Below are positions 37,754-48,357 of a DNA stretch of 64,000 nt, one piece after another. This stretch comes from Cristatella mucedo. Taxonomy: Eukaryota; Bryozoa; Phylactolaemata; Cristatellidae. Both the position numbers and the translations under genes were made by a program. Each line of letters starts with the position of its first letter. The stretch's first letter is position 1. The notes beneath the pieces are model-generated. The model saw only the letters and a list, made by a program, of their open reading frames with translations, did not search any database and was not told the DNA's origin. The DNA lies in the NCBI GenBank assembly GCA_009760855.2, contig WPIO01000115.1, forward strand, positions 416,501 through 480,500, read 5' to 3'.

Positions 37754-38453
37754 TTACCACACAGCAGCTAGATGATTCGGATCGCCGCAGATCCAGCAAA
37801 GTCGCGTGCGCGGCCCGCTGCGAAAAGGCCGGTCGGTGTACCGCCTTTTCGAGTCCGTCTTAGACTGCACCACGACGCCACGGGTCTGAGCGCGTCGATC
37901 CTCGAAACGGCCGGCGAGACATGCCGCACTTGACGAGACAAAGTTCCTCGACATTTCAACCAGCACCGGCAAATCAGCTTTGGTAAGCGAGCACGCTGCT
38001 CGAAGTTGACGCTTTACGTCATCGGGTAGGCCCGACACAAATGCGCACTTCAGCAAAGACTCCGGGGGATACGCAGGTGCCCCCGCTTGAGCAGCAAAGA
38101 CAATAGACGCCAAGCGAACAAGGTCGGCCAAGTAGACGTCTGGCGACTCACCCTCGCGAAGTTTTCTGCTCGATAACTCGTCGTACGCGCGGAAGCAATC
38201 GGGCGAAAACGCGGCGCTGAGTGCGCGTTTCACCTTCGTATAGTCACATTTATCACTGTCCACCAGCCCTTCATAGACGGCAAAAGCTCCGCCGGTTAAA
38301 TACAAGGGCATGAGTGCGGCAAGATCGTCATCTTTAATCTTGTTCGTCTTGGCCACGGAGTCCAGTCGACGTACCCACGCGACGAAGTCCGTTTTGCCGT
38401 CATAAGGTTCGATTTTGCCTAGCATTACCATTGATGCCATCGACTCCATCCCA
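37754..38453 (-). pseudogene. gag: gag of the LTR retrotransposon
   Basis: Structural capsid-like protein of the element. The frame starts at an ATG near 38453, beyond the LTR, and shows a typical gag helix pattern (YDGKTDFVAWVRRL, ESPDVYLADLVRLA). It ends in a partial zinc knuckle CWICGDPNHLAAV followed by Trp and stop, where the fourth ligand Cys is expected. A one-base shift at the end of the knuckle would explain both the lost Cys and the stop. The ATG at 38500, inside the LTR, is unlikely to be the start. Confidence 0.8.
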
Positions 38454-38463
38454 AGAAATAGCT

Positions 38464-38751
38464 TGTGCTTCGATGTGCCTTGCACGAAGAACGCCCGCAC
38501 AGAACCAACACCAACGGTTTATTCTACTACAGCAGAGGGAGCACGACTTCACTTGCCCCTCTCTCCCCACTGAATCCCCCTCCTCGCCCACGGCTGTTTT
38601 GGCCGACCCCGACGGTGAGTCCACCATCTGACTGTGGTTACCGGCCTGTCCAAACCACACCACAGGCGGACCACAGCTATGCACCACCGGTGATGCTCCT
38701 GACAGCTGTTTAAGGAAGGAGCGGAACCGGCCTGCATATACTCAGACCACA
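38464..38751 (-). repeat. 5' LTR of the LTR retrotransposon
   Basis: 288 bp, same termini as the left copy. The gag frame begins just inside this LTR on the minus strand (ATG near 38453). Its outer edge abuts the CGTCT target-site repeat. Confidence 0.9.
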
Positions 38752-38756
38752 CGTCT

Positions 38757-40200
38757 GACGACCAGGCCAATCGCCGGACGTAAATCCAATCGAACTATAC
38801 GTGGGACGGCCTGTACCGACGGGCTGAGCCCTGCCAGCCCACCTTGCCAGATATTTTGACCGCGACGTTGAAACCCGGGTCCGAAATTCGATGATCAGTA
38901 GCTCTCTGTGGAGGGAGGCTTGTTTTCGAGGGCAGAGCCTCGAGGCTATCACCGTTCTTCCGGAGACGCTCACCCGCAGCAGAAGTGGCTGGAAGTGAAG
39001 GCAAGTCAGAAGAGAAGCTACCAAAATGAGTGGCTAAGGGGGAAAAGAGGGGCAGGTCTTATCTGACTGGTTGTTCTCAGGCTGGTTCCCGTATCGTTCG
39101 CCTTCGTCCTGTGACCCGTGGCGTCTCTCGGAGATCGACTCTAGGGTCCCTTATTCCAACTTAAGAAACAGTTTGTATGAAATACGAGGTAAGTGAGACA
39201 TCAGAGTAATGAGTGCCACCAGATAAGAGCGGGAAAGAGCAGAGAATGTGGTGCCGTCGTCGGCGAAGGCGCGGATTTGTGAGCAATCGCCTAAAGATTC
39301 GTATGTGTATCGCTCACAACTATTGACATAACAGGGTATAATTTCGCCTAGTAGGATAAGTGTGTTATGGCCTAGGCCATAACACACCTCCCGGGTATAA
39401 AATGACCTAGACCGTTTTAACCCCGGATATACTCCAGCCTGGGGGTTCTCCACCCCGGGAGGTTCTTACTGACCGGCAGAAGAAGGCCTGCTGGTGGATT
39501 TTGACTAATGGCTACATCGCGCCTTATAGTAAGCAGATCCTGTTTTGAGTAGCATATCCGAGGACAGCTCATGAACAGTCACAGCGTAGATAGCAGCGGA
39601 ACACCCAAAGGTATCGTGAAGAAGTCAGGTAAAGGTTTGCATTGCGCTTGGAGTCGCTTAGTGAAACGCTCGCTACATCAGCCAGATTACGGCTACCACA
39701 ATATTATTCGTGGCTCCTGAATTATAATAGCTTAAAACTGGTTGTTTTACGATCTATAAATCAAAGCCGGTCGGCCCAATCAGTGGATAGGATTGGGCTG
39801 CTGAGGCGTGCTTACGGTCTAGCTAGGATGGGGTCGGGGGCAACGTGATGGCGATGCCACGCCCACAACAATAGTGTGGCCGGCCGCTGGCTTTTAGCCA
39901 GGCGGTTAAGCTGCGATCTGGGCATTGAACGACAGCTCTTTTACCCTATGGCTAAGGCTGGACACCTGTAGCAGTCGTCAGTGTCTGTCGAACAGATAAG
40001 ATTGGGGTGTTATTGCGCTAGGAGAACAAGATTTGCCGATAAATATCCGCTTCAAACATTCAAATGGGACTAAAAAAATAAATATCCGCTTCAAACATTC
40101 AAACATTCAAATGGGACTAAAAAGATGTATTACAAGGTTTCGCACCGAAAAAGGCCGGCAAAATAGCTGGAAAAATACCCAAAGTCCAAAGGAAAGGGCA
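38757..40200. other. Region right of the LTR element, unassigned
   Basis: Holds the palindrome at 39360 and a doubled AATATCCGCTTCAAACATTC at about 40042 and 40080. No coding signal that I trust. Confidence 0.45.
39360..39387. repeat. Perfect 28-bp palindrome
   Basis: The half-site GTGTGTTATGGCCT is followed immediately by its reverse complement, with no spacer. A second inverted pair, ACCTCCCGGG at about 39386 and CCCGGGAGGT at about 39455, and a TATAAAA at about 39396 follow. Confidence 0.85.
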
Positions 40201-40204
40201 AAAG

Positions 40205-40335
40205 ATAATGCGCATGATATTAATCACCATTCAATCGCGTTTCCCTTTGCAGCAAATGTAAAGCGCCTAGAAAGAGATTTATTTCTCTGAGGGCGCCTTA
40301 CCAAGTGCATTATTATTGTTATTATTATCTCTATT
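40205..40335 (+). mobile_element. LINE-A 3' end fragment
   Basis: CACCATTCAATCGCGTTTCCC, AGCAAATGTAAAGCGCCTAG and TTATTATTGTTATTATTAT match the terminal 130 bp of LINE-A. Confidence 0.7.
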
Positions 40336-40659
40336 CTTATTAAGGAAATACAAAAGAACGTGCGTAGCGCCGCTAGAATCATGTGCGGTTCGGCGCTTCT
40401 ACTGAGGAGCCATAAATGGCCGTCGCGGCAAATTTATCTCGACCGTCGTAGTTTTAAGACTCGGCCATTATAAGTTGACACTGAGCAAACCAAGCAAACG
40501 AAGATTGCACAATTCCAAAATAAATTTCTGTTATGTTTGTGGAGTCAAGGCCGCACGCCGAAGTCTGTGCGAGTTCTATAACAAGTGTACAACTTTAGCA
40601 ACAATGCATACACTGCGTCTGCTCTAGGACGGTGCTGCGGACCGCTTAAGAGGAGTATG

Positions 40660-40765
40660 TACAATAATGATAGTAATAATAATCATAATAATACATTAAA
40701 AATAGTTCCCTCGGAGAACTTGATCTTTTTCTAGGCATTTTACATAAGCAATAAAAAAGCAAGAT
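40660..40765 (-). mobile_element. LINE-A-like 3' end fragment
   Basis: TAATAATCATAATAATAC, then TTCCCTCGGAGAACTTGATC and CTAGGCATTTTACATAAGC, a diverged reversed tail. Confidence 0.55.
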
Positions 40766-41089
40766 CAAACTACGAGTGGTAACATACGCAATGTCACGAC
40801 TCGTAAGGCCGCGCGGCGATGGCCGGTTTGTATTTTTATCGTACAGTGTCTGCGGAGTGCCTCGCCGAAGAGTTCCGTCCATTTACAGCGAGTGCTTGCG
40901 TGGTGGGCGGCGGAAGTCACCTGTCATATCAGACGTACTCTGTAGCCGAGCGTTTGTGCTTTTTCTACTGTTGGGGCCAGCTCTGAATATCGAGCGCTGT
41001 GTCGGGATCGTTGGCATATGCGACCTTCAGATCTTAGCACATTGCACGCTTTTAGCAGCTATCCGAGCTAGTGAGGGTCACCCCTAACG

Positions 41090-41404
41090 ATGCCCATCGC
41101 TGCGCCCAGAACGGCCGAACAAACGCAGGTACAAGCTTGGCAATGGATGTATGCCAACACGGACGGCTGCGAGTGCAATTTTCGCAAGATTGGCTCCCAC
41201 TCACGGGGTTACGTTGGCCCGATTTCCTGCATGCCAGTGGGGCCGGGCCGCAACCCGGAGTACCCTCACGCGATGTCTATTCAGTGCGAGCTTTGGGCGC
41301 CCGAAAAACTAGGTTGCGAAAGCGTTCGTGGGAAGACGTGTTCGCGATTCGATTCAGGTCATCATGAAATGACTATCCTCCGGGCACGGTCCAGTTGCCC
41401 TTAG
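41090..41404 (+). other. Unrecognised 104-codon frame, Cys-rich
   Basis: It starts at an ATG, is GC-rich and contains several Cys (DGCECNFRKIG, ISCMPVGPG, LGCESVRGKTCSRF). An overlapping frame is open for almost as long, which weakens the case. No domain recognised. Confidence 0.2.
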
Positions 41405-41676
41405 CAATGGTGGTCATCTTCTGAAGTTCTTGCATTACATGCAGACCTGTGCAACCAAAATCTTAACCAAGTTAGGCACCGACATATCCTTCCAGCCAAG
41501 AATCTACTCATCGGAGTTGTTGACGGATTCAGAGTTTCTATATTTTTCCCCTGTCCGTCACGCACCTGCAAAGAAAAGCAACCAGAAAGAGGCAGTTTTC
41601 CCTCTGTTTTGCTACTATTTTGATCGTTAGATGTCGCTCAAAGGGTTCGTCCTAGCACGTTTTTTTAAACGGTTAA

Positions 41677-41958
41677 CTAGTTCATCAAAAACCTGCTCCT
41701 TTGCAGTAATTTGCCTAAATGAACACACACAATGAGTTGCCTAAATGAACACATAAAGTCCAGCCAATAGAAAAAGAACAAGTTTGCTGGAGCAAAATTC
41801 TCGCTGGGCAGAAAGGCTGCAGTACCCCTGGCTATTGGTGCCCCTTTGATACGCCATCTCACTGGTAGCCCAGATCGCAAGGCATTGATGACGTTCGACC
41901 AGCTAGGATCGAATTCGTCAGTGGCCAGGGGCTGCACACAGGTTTCGCATGCCGGCAT
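41677..41958 (-). other. Unrecognised 93-codon frame
   Basis: MPACETCVQPLATDEFDPSW and RSGLPVRWRIKG look coding-like for the first 60 residues. The remainder is hydrophobic and unconvincing. No match recognised. Confidence 0.2.
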
Positions 41959-42784
41959 CCTGCGACATGCACAGCGTCATGTGTTGGCTGCGAAGCTTTG
42001 TTCTAGTTGATGGCGCGCAGTAAAACAAAAAGCCGGCGAACGGTACTAGCTACTAGGCCGACATGTCGCAGCGATCAAAATACACATCGTGCAAGGCAGG
42101 GCCTCACCAACAGCCTGCCTTAGCATCTTCTGATTGATGGTCGCATTACGTTTCATGCAATAAACAGAGCACCGTTTCAGTACCAAATATCAACAAACCA
42201 TCTCGTACACCACCTCTCACAATTCCAAGTAGAACCCCACCTTTGGCTAACCGTCCTCCGGCGCGCATCAATATTAGTGTATTCGCTGTGTTCCGATTTC
42301 GCGGCGCGACTTCGTTAACATCGCTGGCCGACCTCGGCTAACTGATCGCCTGAGAGGCTCGACAGCCTCTGCAGCAGCCGCAGCAGCACGCTCCCGTCCG
42401 TTTGCCGGATGTTTCTCCGGCTAATGCAATGGCGGGTGTCGGCCCAGCGATTGCGGCCACGCCCACTGGTAGGCTCCACGCTAGCAGCCTAGGCAGCCTC
42501 GCTGCAGGGCTTTGCTGATGTGCAACGCGAGAAATTATGTGTGCCTTATCTGACATGACTCGCGATTAGAAAGTGCAAGAATTAAGCCCGATGGCGGTAA
42601 CCTAGTTTACCGAATTTCCGAAAGTAGAATCGCAATTAATTATTTATTTTTCGGATAGCTGCTCTAAAAAGTGTAGCGTTTCGAAGTCGAAAGTGCCGTT
42701 GACGTGAATCAGGAACAGCACCGTCAGAATCATGTCAAAGGAATCTGAAGAAGAAAACTGAGTGAGCAAGAGCTCAATGAAAGG

Positions 42785-43315
42785 ATGCACGTTATGGCTG
42801 GCTATAATGACAATCTACAAGATATTAGCAATAATGTTCTTAACAACCCAGTGGAACTGGTGTGCAAGTTCTTGGAAACATTTCTCGGGAACTTCATTGC
42901 CACCTGTTGGTCTGAAAAGATAATGCAAGAGATCCGGAATCGCGGCGCCAGTGCTCGCCTGGGTAGCATCGCTGATAGTGAGGACGAAGATCCTGACAAT
43001 ATTGGCGCACCGTTGGCTGCGGCATCCGATATGGAGCAGACTCGTGGCAGAAAAAAGAGCATCAGCACAGAAGGCTTCTCCGGGCTTGCAGATACGGTCT
43101 GTGGGGCACCCGAAGAAGACATCAGTGGCTGTCCCAAATCAGCGATCAATCCTGAGCTATTTCTTAAAAAAAATAGGTTCAATTTTTGTCATCGAGCACT
43201 GGATTCTTGCCCTGGATCTGGTCAGCCGCTGGAAACTTGCGAAATAAAAATCATCTTTTTCGAAATCTCTGTCTTTCTGCTGACGAATAAAATTCGACGA
43301 GCCCGACATTTTTAA
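42785..43315 (+). other. Unrecognised 176-codon reading frame
   Basis: I do not recognise this frame. It is the longest open frame in the window that is neither repeat-derived nor part of the genes named here. The first half looks protein-like: MHVMAGYNDNLQDISNNVLN, then PVELVCKFLETFLGNFIATC, an acidic patch SEDEDPDNIG and a basic RGRKKS. The frame is open upstream to a TGA at 42746 (RRKLSEQELNER). In another frame, an ATG at 42732 reads MSKESEEEN before a stop, so a one-base shift could join them. The last 40 residues look like non-coding sequence. It could be an exon, a decayed retrocopy or a transposon ORF. Confidence 0.35.
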
Positions 43316-43771
43316 CGTATTCGCATATAATTTGGACCAATATTCAGGTAGTTAGTTATTGCAGCCCCCCCCCCGCGAACCCGGTTTACCATGGTAACCC
43401 GGGTTACCGCCGTCGGGCTCACTTGAAGGGATCAAAGCCGAAGCCGAGCCGCATGTAGGAGGGGCTGCATATTTCTCCGGAAGTGCCACCGCCAGCCAGA
43501 CGGCATCATGGGAGCGCAGAGATGCATTGGTGACTAACACTTAAAATGGTACTGCGTTGGTTGAGAGTGCCTTTCTCGTCGTATTACTGGCTAGCGCTGC
43601 TTCACTCGGCCGCCCACCTTGCAAGCACTTGCTGTAAGCCGACGGAAACGAGTAATGCGGGCTATCATAAGCTATTCTCGACTCACGAAAATTTGACTCA
43701 CGACAGGTTTCTGGTCTCTATCTATTTCCTTTGTTGGAGGCTGGCTGTATATATAAAATATAAGTGTTAGC

Positions 43772-43922
43772 TTAATTAACGGCCTCATTTGAATAGCGGC
43801 AGAGTCTTAACGGATATCGCTACCGCTTGCAGTTGGCGATAAAGAATCGCCCACTGTAGGATTCGAACCCGCGATCTCGGTCGATAAAAGCGAACACTTT
43901 ACCGCCTGGACTACAATACAAA
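43772..43922 (-). mobile_element. SINE-2 copy
   Basis: Reversed copy: CTCATTTGAATAGCGGCAGAG, then CGATAAAGAATCGCCCACTG, B box GGATTCGAACCCGCG and an A-box-like TTTACCGCCTGGAC. Confidence 0.68.
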
Positions 43923-43924
43923 TA

Positions 43925-44150
43925 TTATTATTAAATTTGAATATAGCCATCAGAGAACTTAATCTCTCTCTAGGCCAGCATGATCAAATGATTAGCGGTA
44001 ACCTTCACGGTGTCAAGAAGCGTAAAATGGATAGAGGTGACATGCACGGTGTGAACTTGTAAAATATTGTTAGCGGCACCATGCACTGTGTCAGAAAAAA
44101 AATCACACAAAGAACGAATCATAAATACCCACTAAATATGATTAATGAGA
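43925..44150 (-). mobile_element. LINE-A 3' fragment, diverged
   Basis: ATTATTATTAAATTTG, then CATCAGAGAACTTAATCTCTC and a decayed 3' UTR (GACATGCACGGTGTGAACTTG). It directly precedes the better preserved copy at 44179. Confidence 0.6.
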
Positions 44151-44408
44151 AGTGGCGTTTTAAGCTTCATTTTAAATGTAATAATAATAATAATGCACTT
44201 GATAAAGCGCCCTCGGAGAACTCAATCTCTCTCTAGGCGCTTTACATTTGCTGCAAAGTGAAATGCAATTGAATGGTAAGTAAAATCATGCTTGAAAAAC
44301 AAACAAAATGAATAATATGGTTAGGGGTGACATGCACAGGGTCAGCATGCAAATGTGGTTAGTGGCAGCATGCACAGTGTCAGCACGCATAAGCACATCA
44401 AGGACGAA

Positions 44409-45407
44409 TCACAGGGACCCACTAAATGCTGTCCTAAATAAGTGTGTTTTTAAGTTCCTTTTAAATGTGGTCAGGTCAGGGGATGTTCTGACGCAGGTCA
44501 GGTGGGAATTCCAGGCTTTGGGAGCATATGAACTAAATGCACGGTCTCCAAAGGATTTGAGGTTTGTACGAGGTATTTCTAGACTGTTGGATTCCGAAAA
44601 GCGGGTGGTACGATGCTTGGCCTGATTGGGTAGTATATCTGAAAGATAGGCTGGAGCCATAGAATGAAGGGACCTAAAAGTGAGGGACAAAACCTTGAAG
44701 TCAATCCGTTGCTTGACTGGTAGCCAGTGCAGGTCGGCGAGAAGTGGAGTAATGTGGCAACTGCGATGCTCACGGCAGACAAGTCTAGCTGCCGAGTTTT
44801 GCACCAGCTGCAATCGCCTGATCGCGCATGTCGGTAGGCCAGTAAGCAGTGAGTTGCAGAAATTGAGACGGGATGTCACGAATGCATGGGCCAACTTGGA
44901 CGTGGTATCCTTATCTAAACAAGCCCTAATTTTAGCAATGTTATGAAGCTGAAAATAGGCGGATTTGACTGTGGAGCTGATATGGTCGTCTAACGAGAGG
45001 TCGCTTTGGAATATGACACCTAGATTTCGAGCTGATTCAACTGGAGATATGCTGGCAAAGCCAATTTTGAGAGTCAGCCTTTCCAATCTCTGAATCACAC
45101 TGGGTTTGCCCATAACTAGTAAGTTAGTTTTATCATCGTTAAGTTTTAGAAAATTTGCTGCCATCCATGTGCGGATGTCATCAGTGCGTGCAGCAAGTAA
45201 GTTTACAGAATTTGTCGTGCTCGAAGGCTGGGAGGGATCAAAGCAAAGGTACAACTGAGTGTCATCCGCATAGAAGTGAAAGCCTAGATTGTGCTTGGCA
45301 ATCACATCAGCAAGAGGCAGAGTATAAACCGTGAAAAGAACCGGACCTAGCACGGAGCCCAGAGGTACTCCATATTTCAGAGGTACTTTGAGAGGATCTT
45401 TGTCCAT
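44409..45407 (-). pseudogene. LINE-A reverse transcriptase C-half, 332 open codons
   Basis: It starts within the RT core: [20 protein letters not shown], then [35 protein letters not shown] and [19 protein letters not shown]. It ends at [17 protein letters not shown] and [14 protein letters not shown]. The YADD box is complete. The N-terminal RT, endonuclease and any ORF1 are missing or severed by the insertion at 45421, so this is a remnant. Confidence 0.82.
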
Positions 45408-45420
45408 TCACGTCAATACT

Positions 45421-46644
45421 GAAGCGCCCTGCTGGCCTTGGCTGAATTTTAGCGCGAACAAGAGCTGTTAGGCGGCGGGCTAGAGCTCCTTTCTCCTGAA
45501 GCAGTGAGCCAGAGAGGAAGCGCTTAAGAGCAAGCCAGGAAGCTCTGAAACGAGCGGTGGCGATTCGGCCTTTAGAATTGGTCCGGTACGCGCGGAAGCT
45601 GCTGATTGATGTTGGCTGGCCTGTCAACCTCCACCTTCACTCGTTCCAAGAAAGAATCGTCTGAAACCCATTCGCCATTCAAGCTGGACAGAGGTACCCT
45701 TCCAGTGGCCTACTGACGGTATTGATTCCTTGCCGTAATGGGCCGGGGTGTCGTGCCCAATACCACTAAGCGCTTGCCCCATTGTCTCAGCTAGGTATTT
45801 AAGAGTTTCAGCTAGGTATTTAAGCGACGCTCGCTCTTGGTCTTACGGTCTATTGTCTTTGGTTCGGCTCCGCGCTTCGACGCCGTCGCGCTCGTTTTCT
45901 CTGAAAGCGAGGGAGGAGGGCTGGCTGTCCGCCGGCGATTGACGGAACAGGACGAGACAGCGCTAGGAGGATTCGTTGGACTCCACCGAATACGGTCGTA
46001 TCGCGCCCGAGCTGGCATTTTGTGTTTCTTTTGTGATTTGTGTGTGCGCGCTAGCACGTGGTCTCGGCATAGGGATTTGACGGTGCGAGCTTGGCGTAGT
46101 TGGCGTAGGTGGAGCCCTAGCTCTCCGGTTAGGGTTCAGGCTCCAGTTTGAGCTCGGTCTATTTGGGTAGTTCCCCAGTATAGATGTAACTAGCGTAAGT
46201 GTGAAGACTTGTTTGCTCCGCAAGAGTGCTTAGGTTGGTGTTTGGGGTATTCCTTCCGCACTGGCGGAAACCGAGTTCTAGTTCTCCGGTTAGGGTTTAG
46301 GCTCCGGTTCGCGCTCAGTACGCAGAAGTATTCCCTCCGCAAGAGTATTGGTGCTGTAGAGAACGTGCGAGGAGCGTGGAGATAAAGCTGAACTAGACGC
46401 GCAGCGACTTTGTGTGCTTGCGAATAAAGTTCAGTAAAATCCCCAATTTGTGTGTCTCGCTTTCCAATTCACGCCGCGGACTCACGACCCCCTTTAGTAA
46501 CGGTAAGCAGGTCGGCGCCAGAAACGCTCGTTTCTTGGCGGCCTGCTGATTGCGCGTAGGCGCGCACCGAACGGCAGTAGGTGCAAGGCTACGCCGCTAG
46601 GTAAGCGGCAGGGCAAGCCCACCCCGCCGAGCCTTCGGCGTTAC
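45421..46644. mobile_element. Unclassified 1.2-kb insertion inside a LINE-A copy
   Basis: The LINE-A sequence stops after ATACT (45416-45420) and resumes with ATACT (46645-46649). A 1,224-bp block has therefore inserted with a 5-bp duplication. If one base on each side is included, the ends read TGAAGCGCC...GGCGTTACA, a short imperfect inverted repeat with TG/CA borders. Inside are a doubled TCAGCTAGGTATTTAAG (45787-45803, 45808-45824), a repeated CTCCGGTTAGGGTT block (about 46119 and 46280), repeated GCTCCGCAAGAG-like sites and AATAAAG at about 46424. No convincing coding sequence. A solo LTR or non-autonomous element is my best guess. Confidence 0.7.
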
Positions 46645-47018
46645 ATACTCTGGAGTCTCCCACTTTGTGATTGATGATATCAAAAGCTGCCGAAAGATCG
46701 AGCAAAACAAGCAGAGACACTCTACCCATGTCTGCATTCCTAAGTAGGTCATTGTATACCCTAAGCAATGCTGACTCTGTGGAGTGATTAGCTCTAAAGC
46801 CAGACGCGAACTTACTAGCAAGGTGCGAGGTTTCGATACATGAGTTCAGCTGGTCTGCCACGACCCGTTCCAGTGTCTATGATAGGAACGGTAGAAGGGA
46901 GACTGGGCGGTAGTTGCTAAAGTTCTCTTGGTCAAGTGCAGCTTTCTTGAGAAGTGGCTTGACTACAGCTTTTTTGAAAGGTGCTGGGACATGACCTGAG
47001 GCTAACGACATATTAATG

Positions 47019-47260
47019 TAGTCGTCAGGGGATGCCTTGACGTCAGTCGGGAGTGAGTTCCAGGCTTTGAGAGCAAACGAACTAAAGGCACACTTGAGGT
47101 TCATACGAGGTATAGCGAAACGATTGGATTCAGAAAAGAGGGTGGTACAATGTCTAACCTGGTGGTCGAGTAGATTTGATCTGTAGGCTGGAGCCAGAGA
47201 ATGAAGGGGCCTAAAAGTGTGACAGAACCTTGAAATCGACGTGCTTCTAATACAGCATAT
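47019..47260 (-). mobile_element. LINE-A C-terminal fragment
   Basis: It starts abruptly after the 46645-47010 piece with GTCGTCAGGGGATGCCTTG. It reads [20 protein letters not shown] on the minus strand, equivalent to 44480-44720. Confidence 0.65.
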
Positions 47261-48186
47261 ACCATTATAGTATATATAATATAGCACTCACTCGGACACC
47301 GGCTGGGTCTTTTCACATCCTTATTTTGGTTAGCTAAGGCCTCTTCAACAGCCCGACCACTAGTAAACCTATTCCTCTTAATGGCACAACTCCATTGCTG
47401 CTTTGAACGGAGCTCACGGCAGAGTGTTGACAACAAAGGATCACTGGGGTATAAGACCGCGTGCACACCGACTGGTGTTTTTCTCCAAATTGAAGAGTAG
47501 TTTGCTGTTTTTTTTAGTTCGGAGTACTACAAATGCGGTTCGCCGGCATTCGAGAAGAATCGGTGGGAAAGCTGCCAGACGACGCATTTACAAGTTGCGA
47601 TTGAGTAGCCATCAAAATAATAAGAGTATACTGTAGCTGAGCTGGACTCTGGCCACTGGCCCATGCCACTGGGCAATGTGCTCAAGCATGTGCTGTCTAC
47701 GATGCATCAACAATCCTGCTACACATAGCCAACGCATACGATCTTTTCATGTTCAGCTTACCATGTACCCAACTGTCAAACTTGCATATCTAAAGTTACA
47801 CCTGAGTCAGTAAGCTATCAGGTCAGTAATTTTTGAAAATATAGAGAGACTGATGATCGCCTGCCATGACGTCACCGTGTGAAGCAAACATTTTGCACTG
47901 AACTGGCTCAATCACAGTTTCTGGTTTTCTGGACCATACCTCTACTAAGTGAGCTATTGGGTCCCTTGTAAAGCATTGAAAACTATGCTTAAATCCTTGG
48001 CTTTGTATTTGCATCTTCATACTCAACCAGAATCTGAATGCACTGCCTGAATGCAATTGCAGGCTTTTAATTCCTAATGGGCACTGAGCTGGAACCGCAA
48101 CATCTACTGTGGTAGGCAACCAGAGACTTTATATCGAGTATCGCTTGCATGGATGGGCCATGCTCTGCGCCCCAATCAAAAGCAGT
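47261..48186. other. Intergenic, nothing recognised
   Basis: No repeat family or coding motif recognised between the LINE-A scrap and the hAT MITE. Confidence 0.5.
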
Positions 48187-48194
48187 ACCTACAA

Positions 48195-48357
48195 CAGCGG
48201 TTTTCAATCTTTGGGTAACGACCCTTTTGGCAGTCGAACGACCCTTTCGAAGCGGTCGCCTAAGACAATCGGAAAACGCGCATTTCCCCATTTTTCACGC
48301 AATAATTTTATAGTTGGGGGTCGCCACAACATGAGAAGAGAAGGTTGAGAACCAGTG
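48195..48357 (+). mobile_element. hAT-type MITE with 8-bp target duplication
   Basis: The 163-bp unit starts CAGCGGTTTTCAATCTT and ends with the complement of CACTGGTTCTCAACCTT. Flanking 8-mers are ACCTACAA (48187-48194) and ACCTGCAA (48358-48365), with one mismatch. The CAGNGGTTCTCAACC terminus and 8-bp duplication are hallmarks of hAT transposons, including the SPIN group. It carries no coding capacity. Orientation is arbitrary. Confidence 0.85.

Larger units (their letters stand above)
34410..38751 (-). mobile_element. Full-length LTR retrotransposon, probably Ty3/Gypsy-like, with broken pol
   Basis: The two LTRs (34410-34699 and 38464-38751) begin TGTG, end CACA and differ at only a few positions. 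They are flanked by the 5-bp direct repeat CGTCT (34405-34409 and 38752-38756). Between them, read right to left, are gag with a zinc-knuckle remnant, an aspartic protease, reverse transcriptase, RNase H and a DDE integrase. The order gag-PR-RT-RH-IN fits Ty3/Gypsy; BEL/Pao has the same order and is not excluded. No env-like frame is seen. Several frameshifts and altered active-site motifs make this copy unable to supply its own proteins, although the nearly identical LTRs imply a fairly recent insertion. Confidence 0.92.
44179..47010 (-). mobile_element. LINE-A copy, interrupted by the 1.2-kb insertion
   Basis: The left part (44179-45420) carries the longest open frame of the family, 44409-45407, 332 codons. 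The right part (46645-47010) continues into upstream RT sequence, LASKFASGFRANHSTESALL and VLLDLSAAFDIINHK. About 90 bp seem deleted near 46665 compared with other copies. The two parts were one element before the 45421-46644 insertion. Confidence 0.85.

Noticed and set aside
41071-41404. Two overlapping 98- and 104-codon frames as a gene
   Set aside because: Overlapping frames in GC-rich sequence with no homology or splice structure. Listed only as unrecognised at low confidence.
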